Shown one piece after another: positions 12,711 through 23,599 of a stretch of DNA of 64,000 bases (position 1 is its first letter; every line of letters begins with the position of its first letter). The position numbers and the translations under genes were made by a program. The notes below the pieces were generated by a model. The model searched no databases and had not been told where the DNA came from. It saw only the letters and a list, made by a program, of their open reading frames with translations. This DNA is from Blasia pusilla (taxonomy: Eukaryota; Marchantiophyta; Marchantiopsida; Blasiales), in contig CM114274.1 of NCBI GenBank assembly GCA_050084515.1, positions 34,968,001-35,032,000 of the forward strand. The letters run 5' to 3'.

Positions 12711-12722
12711 GCTCTGATACCA
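12711..12722 (-). promoter_or_regulatory. copia primer-binding site
   Basis: The minus strand reads TGGTATCAGAGC, complementary to the 3' end of plant initiator-Met tRNA. It lies two bases inside the 5' LTR end, the place where minus-strand DNA synthesis starts. Confidence 0.93.
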
Positions 12723-12724
12723 TA

Positions 12725-13031
12725 TGGAAAACTGCTAAACAAGCATAATTGGTGGAAAACGGCTGTCACACACACACACCACCATGGAGAACAAAATTTT
12801 CAATGAGAGAATGAGTGGAGGTTGGTCCTCTTCTCAATGATATAGGGTATGTACAAGCAACCCTAACCCTATCCTTAACCATAGTCTTGAGTTAGACTAA
12901 GTGTGATTAACTAACCCTAATTATGATAATCGTGCTTAACTGACTAACCAAGATTAAGCTTCCCTACTTCGTGTAAGTACCAAATATAGCAGTTCACATA
13001 TCTCATGAGCTTGATTTTAACTCAATCTTCA
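12725..13031 (-). repeat. copia 5' LTR
   Basis: Pairs with 7767-8076. It would hold the promoter of the element on the minus strand. Confidence 0.92.
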
Positions 13032-13289
13032 ATATCTCTTGTCCCCTCATCAAAGTTATGTCAGTCAATGTTTTCACACAATTTTGGTAAAGTATGTCTC
13101 TTTACTTCCGATATTGAGCCTTTAGTCTTCACTCAAGGAAGACTTCTGTACAAAAAAATGCTCTTTCTGTCAAAATTAAAAAAACGTGGGCACTCTAAAA
13201 ATCAACCCTCCGGGAACTCTGATAAGGATCCATCTATGGGATCCTTATCGGCTTGGACAACGTGAAAGACTAAGGAAGCCTCGTCTATT

Positions 13290-13622
13290 TCCTAACTTCT
13301 CCTCTCTACGAATGCAACTGTGCAATTGCTCCATGAGTAACAACAACGGTTGCCTCCATCTGTGTAGCCCCACACATCCAGCCTCAATCCTCCATGTCTC
13401 TGGCTGCACCATACTACTTCAATACCACTGATCCGACATCGGGTAATCGCAATGCCATAGCGGCAATCTGCTGTTGCAACTGCTCAATATGAGTAGCTAT
13501 CCTAGCCTCAGGCCATGCATCTCCCTCAACGCATCTAGATGGCGGACCTCTACTTCCTGCATGGGTAACTCCACCATCCCCTCGGGAAAATCCAAGTACT
13601 CTTCTCCCAACGGGACCACCTA
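13290..13622 (-). pseudogene. DNMT-Ty3 copy 1, C-terminal gag piece
   Basis: The minus strand encodes EARIATHIEQLQQQIAAM and ATQMEATVVVTHGAIAQ. These align with MAARIEQLEHKLATM and AAQVEASAAVTRGATRA of copy 2 (about 55030-55210). This places the piece between the gag parts at 36458-36850 and 6240-6560 and shows they belong to one element. Stops are present. Confidence 0.65.
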
Positions 13623-13731
13623 AGGCGCGGTAAGAAGAGAGGAGAGAGGAGAGAGGAAACTACCTTCAACCGAAAGAGATACTTTTTTTTTTAAGAGAGT
13701 TTCATGTGATTTGAATAGAGTTTCCATTGGA
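13623..13731 (+). repeat. Terminus fragment of the palindrome-rich Mutator-like transposon
   Basis: Starts AGGCGCGGTAAGA followed by a gagagagg-rich tract and gagtttcatgtgat. It nearly repeats 41469-41580 and is the inverse of the right end of the 600-bp element at 25101-25700. Only about 110 bp remain before Ty3 sequence begins. Confidence 0.7.
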
Positions 13732-14089
13732 GTGGTGCTCAACCAATTGGATGAGAACAAACATGATTTCCCGGTTTACTATGCAGGACGGCAACTATCT
13801 TTAGCTGAACAAAAATATACAACTACCGAATGAGAGGCGTTAGGCATGGTCTTCTCGTGCAAAAAGTTCCGTCACTATTTATTAGGGTATGAGTTTGTCT
13901 TCCATGTAGATCATTTCGTGCTCCAACCATTAATGGTTAAGGCGGACCTGTCAGGTCGTATTGCGCGATGGATCCTGTTACTCCAAGAATTCACAATTGA
14001 TGTCATTACCCATGCGTAAAAGGTTCATACCAACGCAAATTTTCTTTCCCGGTTGAGGATGATGAACGCGGACCTCACACAATCCGTGG
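13732..14089 (+). pseudogene. Ty3/gypsy RNase H fragment
   Basis: The plus strand encodes YYAGRQLSLAEQKYTTTE then a stop, KKFRHYLLGYEFVFHVDH, and GRIARWILLLQEFTIDV. This is the C-terminal half of Ty3 RNase H, with the usual TEKE and TDH boxes altered to TTTE-stop and VDH. RT is absent upstream, so the element is 5'-truncated here. Confidence 0.82.
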
Positions 14090-15421
14090 ATGACACCTTT
14101 CCCGATGAAGACCTGTTCCAGATCACGGAGGACCAGGGTATGCCAATCCTTTTATGAAGATATTTTGCATTTCTTAATTACCTTACGACTTCCCGCCCCT
14201 TTGACAGCGGACGAACGAGCAGTCTTTTTACATAAGATAGGACCCTATGAGATATGCCAGGGGATACTCTTCAAATTAGATACGGATGAAGAGTATCGGC
14301 GATGCTTGGAAGCAGAAGAAATCCCTCACGTCATCAGAGCCATGTATACGGTTGGTTTTGGTGGACACTACGATGTTAAAAATACCGGTAAGAAAATCTT
14401 GGCCTCACGTTATGGGTGGCCAACTATGTACAAAGATGTAGGTAATTTTATTCAAAGTTGTGATCCATGCCAAAGAGCAGGTCGACCAACGGCTACCTCA
14501 AGGTGGCCTTTGATACCCATCATGCCGCTACCACCGTTTGAAAAATGGGGTATTGACTTTGTGGGCCCCATTTTCCCCGCTACTCGCCACACAAGGCAAA
14601 AATATATTTTGATAGCTACTGACTATTGTACCAAGATGGTGGAGGCGGTGGCCACGCGCAAAGATGATAGTGAGGCTGTGGCCAAATTTTTATACGAAAT
14701 GATTATCACCCAGTATGGGTGCCCGTTGGAATTAGTAAGCAATCGAGGCACCCACTTTCTGAACCAGACTATTCAGTCTTTAACCTCACACTTTCTCATT
14801 AAGCATTGGAAGACCACGCCCTACAACCCTAAAGCCAACGGGTTGACTGAAAAATCTAACGGCCTGATCTGCCGGATATTGAATCGATTGACGGTTACGT
14901 ATTCCTATGATTGGGATATGAAAATCTCCGCTGCATTGTGGGCATACCGAACAGCCGAGAAGGTTACTACAAAGTATACCCTGTTCTTCATGACTTATGG
15001 CTTTCATCCCTTAACACCTATTGAATGGGCTTTGCCCACTTATCGAGTGTTGGAAGGAATGAGAACGGAGGCGGTCGGCGAGGTTTTCCAGGGAAGGAAT
15101 GAGACCTTAGTTGTGTTGGAGGAAGCACGTACGTTGGCTTTACGCCACACCAAACATGTGCAAAACGAACGCAAGCAACGATACGATCAGCATCTCCGGC
15201 CGCAATCTATAAGCGTTGGAGACCTGGTGCTGTTGTATCATAACCGTCGGATAAAGTTCCCCGGAAAGTTAAAATTGAACTGGATGGGATCCTATCGGGT
15301 ATTGGCTATCCATGATAACGGATCACTGCAGTTGGGGACCTTACAGGGCGAAGCCCTTCCCACTCGTGTCAATGGGATGCATGTTCGGCGGTATCATGAG
15401 CCTCAACCCTACCCGGACTGA
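14090..15421 (+). pseudogene. Ty3/gypsy integrase, 443-residue open frame
   Basis: One uninterrupted frame. It has the HHCC-type zinc domain (GGHYDVKNTGKKIL ... IQSCDPCQRAG), catalytic Asp in WGIDFVGP and Glu in NPKANGLTEKSNG. The second catalytic Asp, normally DRGTHF, is Asn: LVSNRGTHF (about 14735-14755). The C-terminal domain has ISVGDLVLLYHNRR and KLKLNWMGSYRVL, the GPY/F-like region. No chromodomain follows. The frame being open while a catalytic Asp is lost suggests it is dead but fairly young. The frame start overlaps the end of the RNase H linker, so the first 20 or so residues are not integrase. Confidence 0.9.
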
Positions 15422-16060
15422 AATTGGAGGGAAGGGGGTGAGCGAGTGTCTGAAGCTTCGCAACAGAGCAAAGCGCGAGGATACTTAAACTTTGCAAAAG
15501 CGTGAAGCGCGAGAGTATTTGAGCTTCGCAAAAGAGCGAAGCGCCAAACTGACTGTTGCAGTCCGGACGCCACGACGAAGAACCCGCATAGTGCCTGGAC
15601 TATATAAGCATCCTTGCTTAACGGGGCGGGTATTTTCATGGACGGAGTCACCACAAAGTTGCGTAGCAGACCAAAGCGGGGCGTTCACCGAGATCGACCT
15701 ACCAGCAAGCCTCGAGAAGACTCTACGCCCATTCTGGGAAGTGCGGCCATGCCCTGGTCAAGCTGTCACCACAGTTGGTCGAAGTGCTTGAGGAGCGATC
15801 TTTGGCGACTTTCTTTCAAGCAAATTGGACCTTGATGTCCGGGGAACTCTTCGGGGAGCTTTGTTCCTCGACTGCAGCGGCCAAGTTTCGAAGAAAGGGT
15901 CTTCGGTATCAAGCTTAGCTGCAACAATGAACGCCGGATGACAAGCGAGCAACTTATATGCTCCCGGCCGCTCCAGAGTACGAGTATGACACCAAATTGC
16001 TGGTAAAGCACGAATATTTGTTGGCAGTCGGTTGTGTAACGTCTGATCGCCTTCGCAATA
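15422..16060 (+). other. Spacer after Ty3 integrase with short GC-rich repeats
   Basis: No gene seen. At 15450-15545 the motif gcttcgcaaaagagcgaagcgc occurs three times in imperfect form about 35-45 bp apart; each unit can form a small hairpin. The rest is GC-richer than the surroundings and carries only chance frames. Confidence 0.5.
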
Positions 16061-16963
16061 ATGGCTACTAGGCTACTTCATTGTCTCCGCCATTTTTTGG
16101 ACAGTTTTGCAAGCATTTTGTTTTATCCTGCTCGTTCTTACTACCTAACGAATAAGCTCGTCAAGATGTGCTATATCCTTTGGAATCAGCACATGGACCC
16201 CAAAGCACCGGGAGTCGACTTCACTTCTTTTGTGGACTGGCACGTAGGTGCAATGTTGGAAGCACTTCATTTGAGCACGGAGTCCTTTCTGTCTCATTTT
16301 TTAATCCATCTGTATATTCATAAGCAAGAATTGACGTCCAAAAAGGCGCTGGATTGGTCGCAAGTCACTCACGTCCGCTTGCCAAGAAAGAGCGGAACGG
16401 TCACTAGTGGGAGCCGGGACGTCACCCCGCCGCGTGAAGCAACCCCAAAACAACATCCACATACTTTGGCTTCAAGGAAGGTCAAGGAGTTCACCGAATT
16501 GCCAAGACCGAAGCATGGCAGAGTCAATTTCGAAACATCCTCTGAACCAGAGCATGCAACCCAGGAGGAATCCGACGAGACGCCTTGTGCTAGCGATCAC
16601 CGTCTTGCTCTTTGTCTCATGTCCCAGACAGCCAATAATGTGGTGTGGTTCCTGAATTTGGCGGTCCCGGTCAAGAATCAACTACAACAGCGGAGGTGGA
16701 CGAGTATTTACAGGCCCTTGATGACCTCAATTGTAGGGCCCAAGCTTTGTCAGAGAACGAAGCATAGCGCAAAGTGGCGGAAATAAATCTTCAACTGCGG
16801 GATCAAGAACTCGAAGACACTAAGACGACGCTTTGCAAAGTTCAAATTGACTTGGTCTAGAGTCAGTACAAAGCACGGAACGCATGCCAATGGGAGAGCT
16901 TGGCGACTAACATGGAATGTGGGGCTTATCAGTTAGCTTCGCAAGTCAAGGAAGCTTGGGGGC
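16061..16963 (+). pseudogene. Unknown extra ORF downstream of Ty3 pol
   Basis: A 241-residue open frame from the ATG at 16061 to 16786, then coding-like sequence in another frame to about 16960. The first 110 residues are helical with an aromatic run (LVKMCYILWNQH), the middle is charged and Pro/Ser-rich (SRDVTPPREATPK). The shifted continuation encodes a likely coiled coil (AEINLQLRDQELEDTKTTL) broken by stops. It has the same strand and position as extra ORFs in some plant Ty3 elements. I do not recognise the family. It could be a captured or element-specific accessory or gag-like protein. Confidence 0.45.
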
Positions 16964-17599
16964 TGGTATTCTGGCAGGAGAGAGGAAGAGAGGAAGATAG
17001 GAGAGTCTCTCTTAAAAAAGAAGGGCCAAATCCGCCTCCTCTCTTCAAAACTTTTTGACATATTTGAAATTTTTGTTTGCTTTAAAATTCATGAAATCTT
17101 TAGAAGAGAGTAGGTAGTGGTCCACGTTCGGGCCTAAAGAAACCTCCTTTTTGCAGGGGGCGAAAAACTAGTAGACATCATAAGACCACTACAACATTTT
17201 CCCATCACTCTTCATGTGAGCCCAAGTTTTTTCACATTGCCTGTCTTAATCTACAGTAAGCTGTGCTGAGGGCTATTTTCTTTGGAGGACCATTGGAAAA
17301 TAATGTGACCAGAAGTAGCAATCTCATCTCAACACAGGAGACGATAATTAAACCAAAAGATTGTTAGCTGTCTAGAGTAAAGAGGAACTGATGTCCCTTC
17401 ATTCAGATCCTAAATCTTATAAACCGAGATGTTGCACCCCTCCCAACGCGTCAGAATTTTATAGGTTCCAACTCTTGCAACCCGTCGGAATCAAATGGCT
17501 TGCATCCCTTGCAAGCAAGCTCACCATAACAAAGGAAAGATTTTGAGAAGTGATTCCGTTCCACCTACCATCCACAAAAATTCAACTGTTTGGGAATCC

Positions 17600-18773
17600 G
17601 AAATGGCAATCCGACAAGTTATAGGAATCCATCACGTTTTAGAGAAGAAAAGAAGCCTAAGACTGGTTTGACGATACTAGGGGAACCATCCAAAAGTGAA
17701 GAAGCCCGCCACAATGCCTTAGAATTTGGTCTACCAGGGAAAGAGTCTGACCACTCAAGAAGCCAACATGTCGGAATTCGACAGCTTGCCTCGAAATGGT
17801 TGAAAAGTTGCAGTGGTCAAAAAGTGAAAAGTTGCAACCCGTCGGAATCACACGGGTTGCAAAATAAAAATTCTGAGTAGCTAGACTAACACAATCCACA
17901 AGTCCAAGAAAAAGCAAACTTTTATAAACACCATTATCGGTTGAAAAAATCTCGTCCTTTATTATCTCCAAAGGAACCTCGGAAATGTACTTTTGATCTA
18001 GTCTATGATTTCTTCATCCTCATCATCTACAAATTTACTCCTAACTCTCCTAGGTTCATGTACAAAAGGAATGTCCTGGGATACACGTGGCTCCTCTGGC
18101 CGATTGTAGATGGGGATCGAAAATGTTGGCGAATTGGAGAGCCTTGGCCCCCCCCTAGGTACACCATAACGGTCCCATGTAACCTGATTTGAGTCCCACC
18201 ACCTTCCTCGGCAGTATATCTTGTACGTTCTGCAATGTGACACCCATCCAGTATCAATATGTGCTCTGTCCTTGGAAATACCATGATGGCAATCCCATAG
18301 GTAGTAGGAATCCAACACGTATGAGAGAAGAGAATAAGCCTACGCCTTGTTTGACGATACTAGGGGAAGGTGCCAAAGTGAAGAAGCCCGCCAGAATGCC
18401 TCTAAAGTTGGACAAACAGGGAAAGAGTCCGATCACTCACGCAGCCAACCTGTTGGAATCCAACAGGTTGCCTGGAAGTGGTTAAAAAGGTGTAGTGGTC
18501 AAAAAGTGAAAAGTTGCAAGCCGTGGAAATCCGACAGGTTGCAAAATATAAGTCCTCGGAGTACATAGACGATCACATTCGAAAAGACATAAAAGATATT
18601 AAGCAAACTTTTAGAAACACCACCATCGTTCCAAAAAATCTTGTCCTTTATTACATTCGAAAGAAGCTCGGAACTGTACATTTGATCTATTCTATGAATT
18701 CTTTTTCCCTCGTCATCAAATAAATCCCTACTCCAAACGCAACAGTCAAGCTGGGTCCTTGAGTTCTTTGAAC
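17600..18773. repeat. Two tandem units of about 680 bp downstream of the ParB-MTase gene
   Basis: 17600-18280 and 18285-18773 align with an offset of 681 bp (gtttgacgatactaggggaa at 17668 and 18349; cagtggtcaaaaagtgaaaagttgca in both). Each unit holds two palindromes. The second unit ends at the stop codon of the minus-strand gene, so the units may include its 3' UTR. 16964-17600 holds only the terminus and a few degenerate palindromes. Confidence 0.8.
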
Positions 18774-19235
18774 TCACTCGTCATCGTCCGAGAGCTCTAG
18801 CAAAATTACTGTCGGCCTTGCCCTCCTGATTTTTAGAATCGTGGGAAGTGACGATAGTGTCACTACCAATGGTGGGTCTGGAACCGGAGCTCTCGGCTTT
18901 GGAGGAGAGTTGTACGCCCCAACTGGTCTGTCCTAATCTGCCTTTGCCTCCTTGCAAAGGTCAAACAGTTCCTGCCTTCCCTCAAGGCAGAGAATGTTCC
19001 TGCCACTCTGCTAGACACCTCTAATACTCGCCCCTGAAAGGCCCACTAAGTCGAACACCAAGTCACCCAGCCTTGAGCAGAGCTCGATGAGCGTTTGCTC
19101 CAGGGCTGGCGACATTTCCCTTCCTCCAAGTAACGGGGTACCGTCTTGGATGAAAATTCCCGGGGGGGAATTGTATAAACTATCTAAGCTGTACCCATCG
19201 GAGCATGGATCCACAGGATCCAGGATATTAAACAC

Positions 19236-19661
19236 CTAGAAGTTGTGCTCGGGCTGAACAAAGCAGTAAACATAGGAGTGGTCCACATGTAAAGAAGCAC
19301 ATTGGAAAAAATGTCAGCAACAACAAAGAGCAACTTGGCCACTAGTCTACTCTCAGTATGGTGACATAATGTGCAACACGTCCCCAAAGAACTTCGCTTA
19401 ACCCCAGAGAACTTCTTAATAATACTAACATTGGAGCAACCTGTCGGAGTCCGATGGGTTGTTTTTTTCCATGAGCAACCCGTCGGAAGGCGACAGGTCC
19501 TTGTGTTTCCGGAAAGATGCAACCCGTCTGAAAGCGATGGGTTGCTCTTAGCCAACCATGGGCTGCTCTAAGCCAGCAACCTGTCGCCTTTCGACGGGTT
19601 GCTTATGGACAAAAATAATCCATCGGAGAAATACAATCTGGAGACAGGAATAGAGCCTTAC
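19236..19661 (-). other. Intron 3 of the ParB-MTase gene, with palindromes
   Basis: Donor CAG|GTAAGG at 19661 and acceptor TTCTAG|GTG at 19236 join frame to frame (QIQ|VFN). Four palindromes lie at 19436-19603. Confidence 0.7.
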
Positions 19662-21702
19662 CTGAATTTGACTCGTCGCGGATCGGAGTGGGTACTCGTT
19701 CTTGATGATCCATGATTGTGCCGTCCTCCACTTCAGCGACCTCTTGACGCACTGGAGGTTGAAAATCTCGTCCTCGCTCCCTCCAGTCAAAACTAAGAAA
19801 CAGCCCATGTCACTCAGATAAGCGTCTACAAAGGAAAACAGGAGCGCGATCTGGTCATAAGAAAGGGGGACATTCCAATATGGGACCCCGTCGGACGGAT
19901 TCTTGTCCCACAAGCGCAACCCTGAGGGCAAATCAGCGACCAAGAGATCCACCGCCACCTCTTCGACCACCTCATGGACCGTCCAGGGAGCGTGCCGTTT
20001 CGTTGAAGCTTCCGTCCCAACGTTGTCAATTTCTCGATGGCGGGTGTTGACGCTTGGGAATTGAAACTTTTCAGCTCATCCAGTAGATTCGTGAAGTGAA
20101 GGATGACGCTTGTCCGGGTCGTTGTTTCTCTATGTCTTCCCAAGGATGATGGACTGTATTCCACATCCTAGTCTGCTCCTTGGGACAACCTTGGCGCCTC
20201 TCGCTTCCGCTTCTCCCTGGTCTGCGGTCGGCTTGTTGGGGTCTCTATGACCTCAGACTCTGGTGGAGTTTTTTTTGCGGAGGACCTGGTCCGACCCTCT
20301 CTCCCCGCTCGCCCGGACGATTCCGGCTCTCGCCTTGAATCTTTAGCCTCTCTTTGGGAAGACTCGGCCTCGGAATTCTTCGATCCCCTTGCGTTGCCTT
20401 TGAGACCCACTGTAGATTTGTCTTTGGCTATGACGACCTTTGACGCCAACTCCGCTGTCTCGAGGGCTTACTCTTCCGCATCTCCTTCGAAAAAGTCTTC
20501 AGGCTGCACAAAATTGGGGATTTCATCCCTACCTGCAGCCACTGCATCATAAAGCAGGCGTAGATCTTTCTCGGTTATGTCCTCAGGGTCGTTGAAGTCC
20601 AGCAAAATCGGGAAATTCTCCACCTCCCAATCGGACATGCTTTGAGCCATCTCCGTGTCGTACATGGAAAATGTCTCTCCATCAGGAGGAGAAGCCCAAA
20701 ATTTGCAGGCTGCCGGTATTTTTTGCCATGTACCTGCATTCTTACAATGGACAAGGTACCTAAACACCATGCGTTGGGCAGCTCTTAGTCAAGATGCATC
20801 AGCCGCCTACTCCTGAAGACCTCGCTTCTTCTTTGCGAAATCCCTATTTTTTGCCTCGATTTCTTCATCAAGGTCTGCCTGAGGGAGGATGCGATCCTTG
20901 AACATCATCCTGAAACCTGGGTTTTTTATGGGCTTGTCCCGGATGTCATCCAGCCAAAGTTCAAAATCATCAGTAATCTCCAGGTTTGCTTCCTCCGGAA
21001 GTGGCTCTATTCTTTTCAGCTCCGCTTGGAGACCCACGAGCATGGACTTCCCGAGAAGCCGCAACGCGTCCCATAATGACCATTCGCGGAGCCAGTGGGA
21101 GATCACTGGATCAGAGACACCCAGAGGATGGTGTGCCACCCTCTTTGGGCCTATGTGCCCTCGAGACTGATTTTCATCAGTCGTATTCTCCTAAATTCGA
21201 TTATTCCAGACAAGCCAAATCGATGCACGCGATTGAGAGACACTTTCTCCCCAATCCGACCTTGCGGATCTTCATCCCTTTTCCGCTGGCGCTTGATTAT
21301 CGCCCTCAGCTCCTTGTAGAAATCGAGACCAAGTTCGGGGTTGAGAATGGCGACGTAGCGTTGCATCTTGCTTGTCGTGTACTTCGTAGCTGCAGATACT
21401 GCAGCTTGGATGAATTTTGCACGCTCAGACACAGACACTTTCTCCCTCCGCTTCAGCTCCAATGTAGTGCTCTTCTTGGCGGCCTGTATCTTCGACCAAC
21501 AAAGGATTGTCATGGCTGCATCTTGGGAAATAATTTTTTTGCCCAAGTCTTCTTTTTGATTTGTGCACCCATTGCCAGCATCTCATTTACAAGGGCGTCG
21601 CCCAAGAACCCCTTGTACTCTTCCGGGTGCGTCGTTAGCACTTTCTTCACCCGATCGCAATCCTGGATCCAGTGGTGGGTGACTTTCCCCTCCGATACAA
21701 TC

Positions 21703-22397
21703 CTGCACATCCAAACTCAATATAAGAAATTTTGTAAGATACATGGGTTCCTGCAACCCGTCGGACTCCGACAGGTCGTCACAACTCATGGTCAGATTGT
21801 AGCAACGAGCTAAATTTTGCAACCCATCGGAGTCCGAGGGATTGCATTCAGATTTGTGCCTGGTTTCAACCCGTCGGAGTCCGACGGGTTATCAGATAGT
21901 CCGTATTTACATAGTGGTTACCGCGAGAAAAGTGAACATGTCAACCCGTCGGAGTTCGACGGATTGCGCAATTTCAATGAAAGATGCAATTTGATGCCAA
22001 AAATGTAGCTCCCAACTTCCGAATGCAACCTGTCGGACTCCGACGAGTTTCTTTCCGCCAAAAACATCAAAAAACATCCAAAAACAACTTCGAGTCAAGC
22101 AACCCGTCGGACTCCGACGAGTTGCTTTCTTCAGAAAACATGCAAAAAATGCGGCGAGTCGAGCAACTCGTCGGACTCTGATGAATTGCTTGGGGCCAAA
22201 AACATCCTAAACCTGTGGTCAGTCGAACAACTCGTCAAAGGTCGACGAGTTGCTTTCGGCCAAAAACATCCTAAACCAGTGATCAGTCGAGCAATTCGTC
22301 GGACTCCGACGAGTTGGTTTTGGCCAAAAACATCCCAAACAGTGGCGACTCAAACAACTTGTCGGAGTTCGACGGTTTGCAGCAAGAGGAAATTTAC
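21703..22397 (-). repeat. Intron 2 of the ParB-MTase gene, filled by a palindrome array
   Basis: Donor GTAAAT at 22397 (GTAAGT in copy B) and acceptor GATGTGCAG|GATTG at 21703. Ten palindromes are spaced about 50-80 bp apart. From 22025 they form a minisatellite of about 65 bp whose linkers read ttcggccaaaaacatcc and whose arms mostly read CAACTCG...CGAGTTG. Confidence 0.75.
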
Positions 22398-22869
22398 GTG
22401 TTCATGGCATGCATGGCCATCTCCACCGTCGCCATGTGATGAGGGTATGGATGTAGCACCACTGCCTTCACGCAAAAATGTGCCTCCAATGAGTTTGGGC
22501 GCTCCTTTGCAAACTGGGTCCACGCCATGAACCTGTTATTTCCATCCCAGATGAATAAATACAGGTTCTCATCCAACTGAATTCCGTCCCCTCTATCGCC
22601 CTTCTGAATTCCTGATCTCTCATCCTCCAGAATGTGTCGAGCGATTCCAAGTCCTCCTCCGTAACCAGCGCTTGGGTTCCATGGTCATCGTAAGGCTGAA
22701 CATAGAACGGAGGAAAGTTGTCGACGTAGGATGTTGTCGTCGCCGATTGTTTCAGCCTTGCAATATCCTCGTCAGACCGAATTTTGCGGACGTACTCCAT
22801 TGTCCGCAATCGGCAGAGTGGAATTCTCGGGGCGGTGTGGCCCTCCATCAGTGCCATCTGCTTTACCAC

Positions 22870-22956
22870 CTGTCACAACGGGGACAAGATCAATAAGCTA
22901 CACTGAATTGCAATATGGGCCTTCACATAATTCAAAGAACACAGATCCTCTCTTAC
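22870..22956 (-). other. Intron 1 of the ParB-MTase gene (87 bp)
   Basis: Donor GTAAGAGAGG at 22956 and acceptor TTGTGACAG at 22870. The matching intron of copy B is 27947-28044. Both sites are conserved while the middle differs. Confidence 0.7.
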
Positions 22957-23599
22957 CCGCTCAAGATTGGGTCGGTGTCTTGGCCAGCCAACTACTCTGG
23001 GACAACAGCTGGCAAGTCCACTAGAAACTTGTCGATTCAATAGAGGTCGATTTCTTCCGTTGGGCTTAGAGATGAGGATGACCGCTCTCCTGCTTCTTCA
23101 GCGATGTCCACCATCTCCACGCTGGCGGTCCTCATGACCTCATCGTCCATGACTTGAACTTTGGCCGTTTCCGCTATATTGATTGTGTCCCCGGACTTCA
23201 TTAGGGACATTTCCTGCATCTCAACACTTTCGGTTGGATGGGCAGGGCTTTCTTCAATAGCTATTGCTTTTTCCCTCTGAGCTTTTTCCAATTCTCCTCT
23301 CCTCACCAACGCGTCCAGATGCTTCTTTTCTCGCTTTTCGTCGGCGACCCTTTTCTTCAAGGCCTGCGACGCCTTTGCCTCTGCGTTCTGTTTTTCGAGC
23401 GCCTCCTGTACACGTTTTGCAAGAAGCTCTTGCTTGTGCATCTCCGCTTCCCTTTCCTGCTCCTCGATTTCTTGCTGCCTTATCTCATTGGCCGAACGAG
23501 GCCCTGGAGATGGTGACGGAGGAGTCCTCATGGACTTGGGAGTGAAGCTCCCAACCTTGTTTGCTTGAGATTTTATCCTCGTCATTTTTCCCGGAAATG

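Larger units (their letters stand above)
7767..13031 (-). mobile_element. Ty1/copia retrotransposon, complete length, decayed
   Basis: A 5.3-kb minus-strand element. It has LTRs of about 310 bp at both ends (7767-8076 and 12725-13031), a TGGTATCAGAGC primer site (complement at 12711-12722) and a GAGGGGGAGCA polypurine tract (complement about 8075-8088). The order gag, protease, integrase, RT, RNase H is that of Ty1/copia. The 9-mer TATCTCTTG lies outside both ends (7758-7766 and 13033-13041), consistent with target duplication. Several frameshifts and stops interrupt the polyprotein. The two LTRs differ at many sites, so the insertion is not recent. Confidence 0.93.
6561..13289 (-). mobile_element. 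Solo-LTR-like insertion (6561-7757 plus 13042-13289) interrupted by copia
   Basis: About 1.4 kb of pyrimidine-rich, AT-rich sequence with no coding frame separates two gag pieces of DNMT-Ty3 copy 1. Its start (aagttcgttcccaagaga near 6600) resembles the start of the LTR at 35196-36456 (gagttcgatccccaagagg), a motif common near the R region of Tat/Ogre-type plant LTRs. The right boundary near 13289 is set only by where gag homology resumes. I infer a solo LTR of a Tat-like element; no clear target duplication was found. Confidence 0.45.
18774..23585 (-). pseudogene. ParB-like domain fused to a beta-class N4/N6 DNA methyltransferase (copy A)
   Basis: Four inferred exons on the minus strand: 23585-22957, 22869-22398, 21702-19662 and 19235-18774, about 1,150 codons. 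Exon 1 is a Glu/Lys/Arg-rich coiled coil (about residues 25-110). Exon 2 has the ParB-like pattern DEDIARLKQSA ... FPPFYVQPYDDHG ... LFIWDGNNRFMAW (HR form WDGNHR in copy B). Exon 3 is helical, then acidic, then basic, and ends with VDLLVADLPSGLRLWD and GCFLVLTGGSEDEIF, resembling motif IV DPPY and its following strands. Exon 4 has GDLVFDLVGLSGASIRGV then, after a TAG, SGRNILCLEGRQELF, resembling motif I (GDxVLDPFxGSGxT) and the acidic SAM-binding strand. The order IV then I is the beta class. DPPY is DLPS and FxGxG is VGLSG, so activity is doubtful. Stops at 20807, 20789, 22993, 20450 and others, plus frameshifts, make this copy a pseudogene. Confidence 0.7.

Noticed and set aside
20168-20449. 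Separate small basic nuclear protein gene
   Set aside because: It lies in frame with neighbouring parts of exon 3 of the ParB-methyltransferase gene and is bounded by single stops, so it is a linker of that protein.
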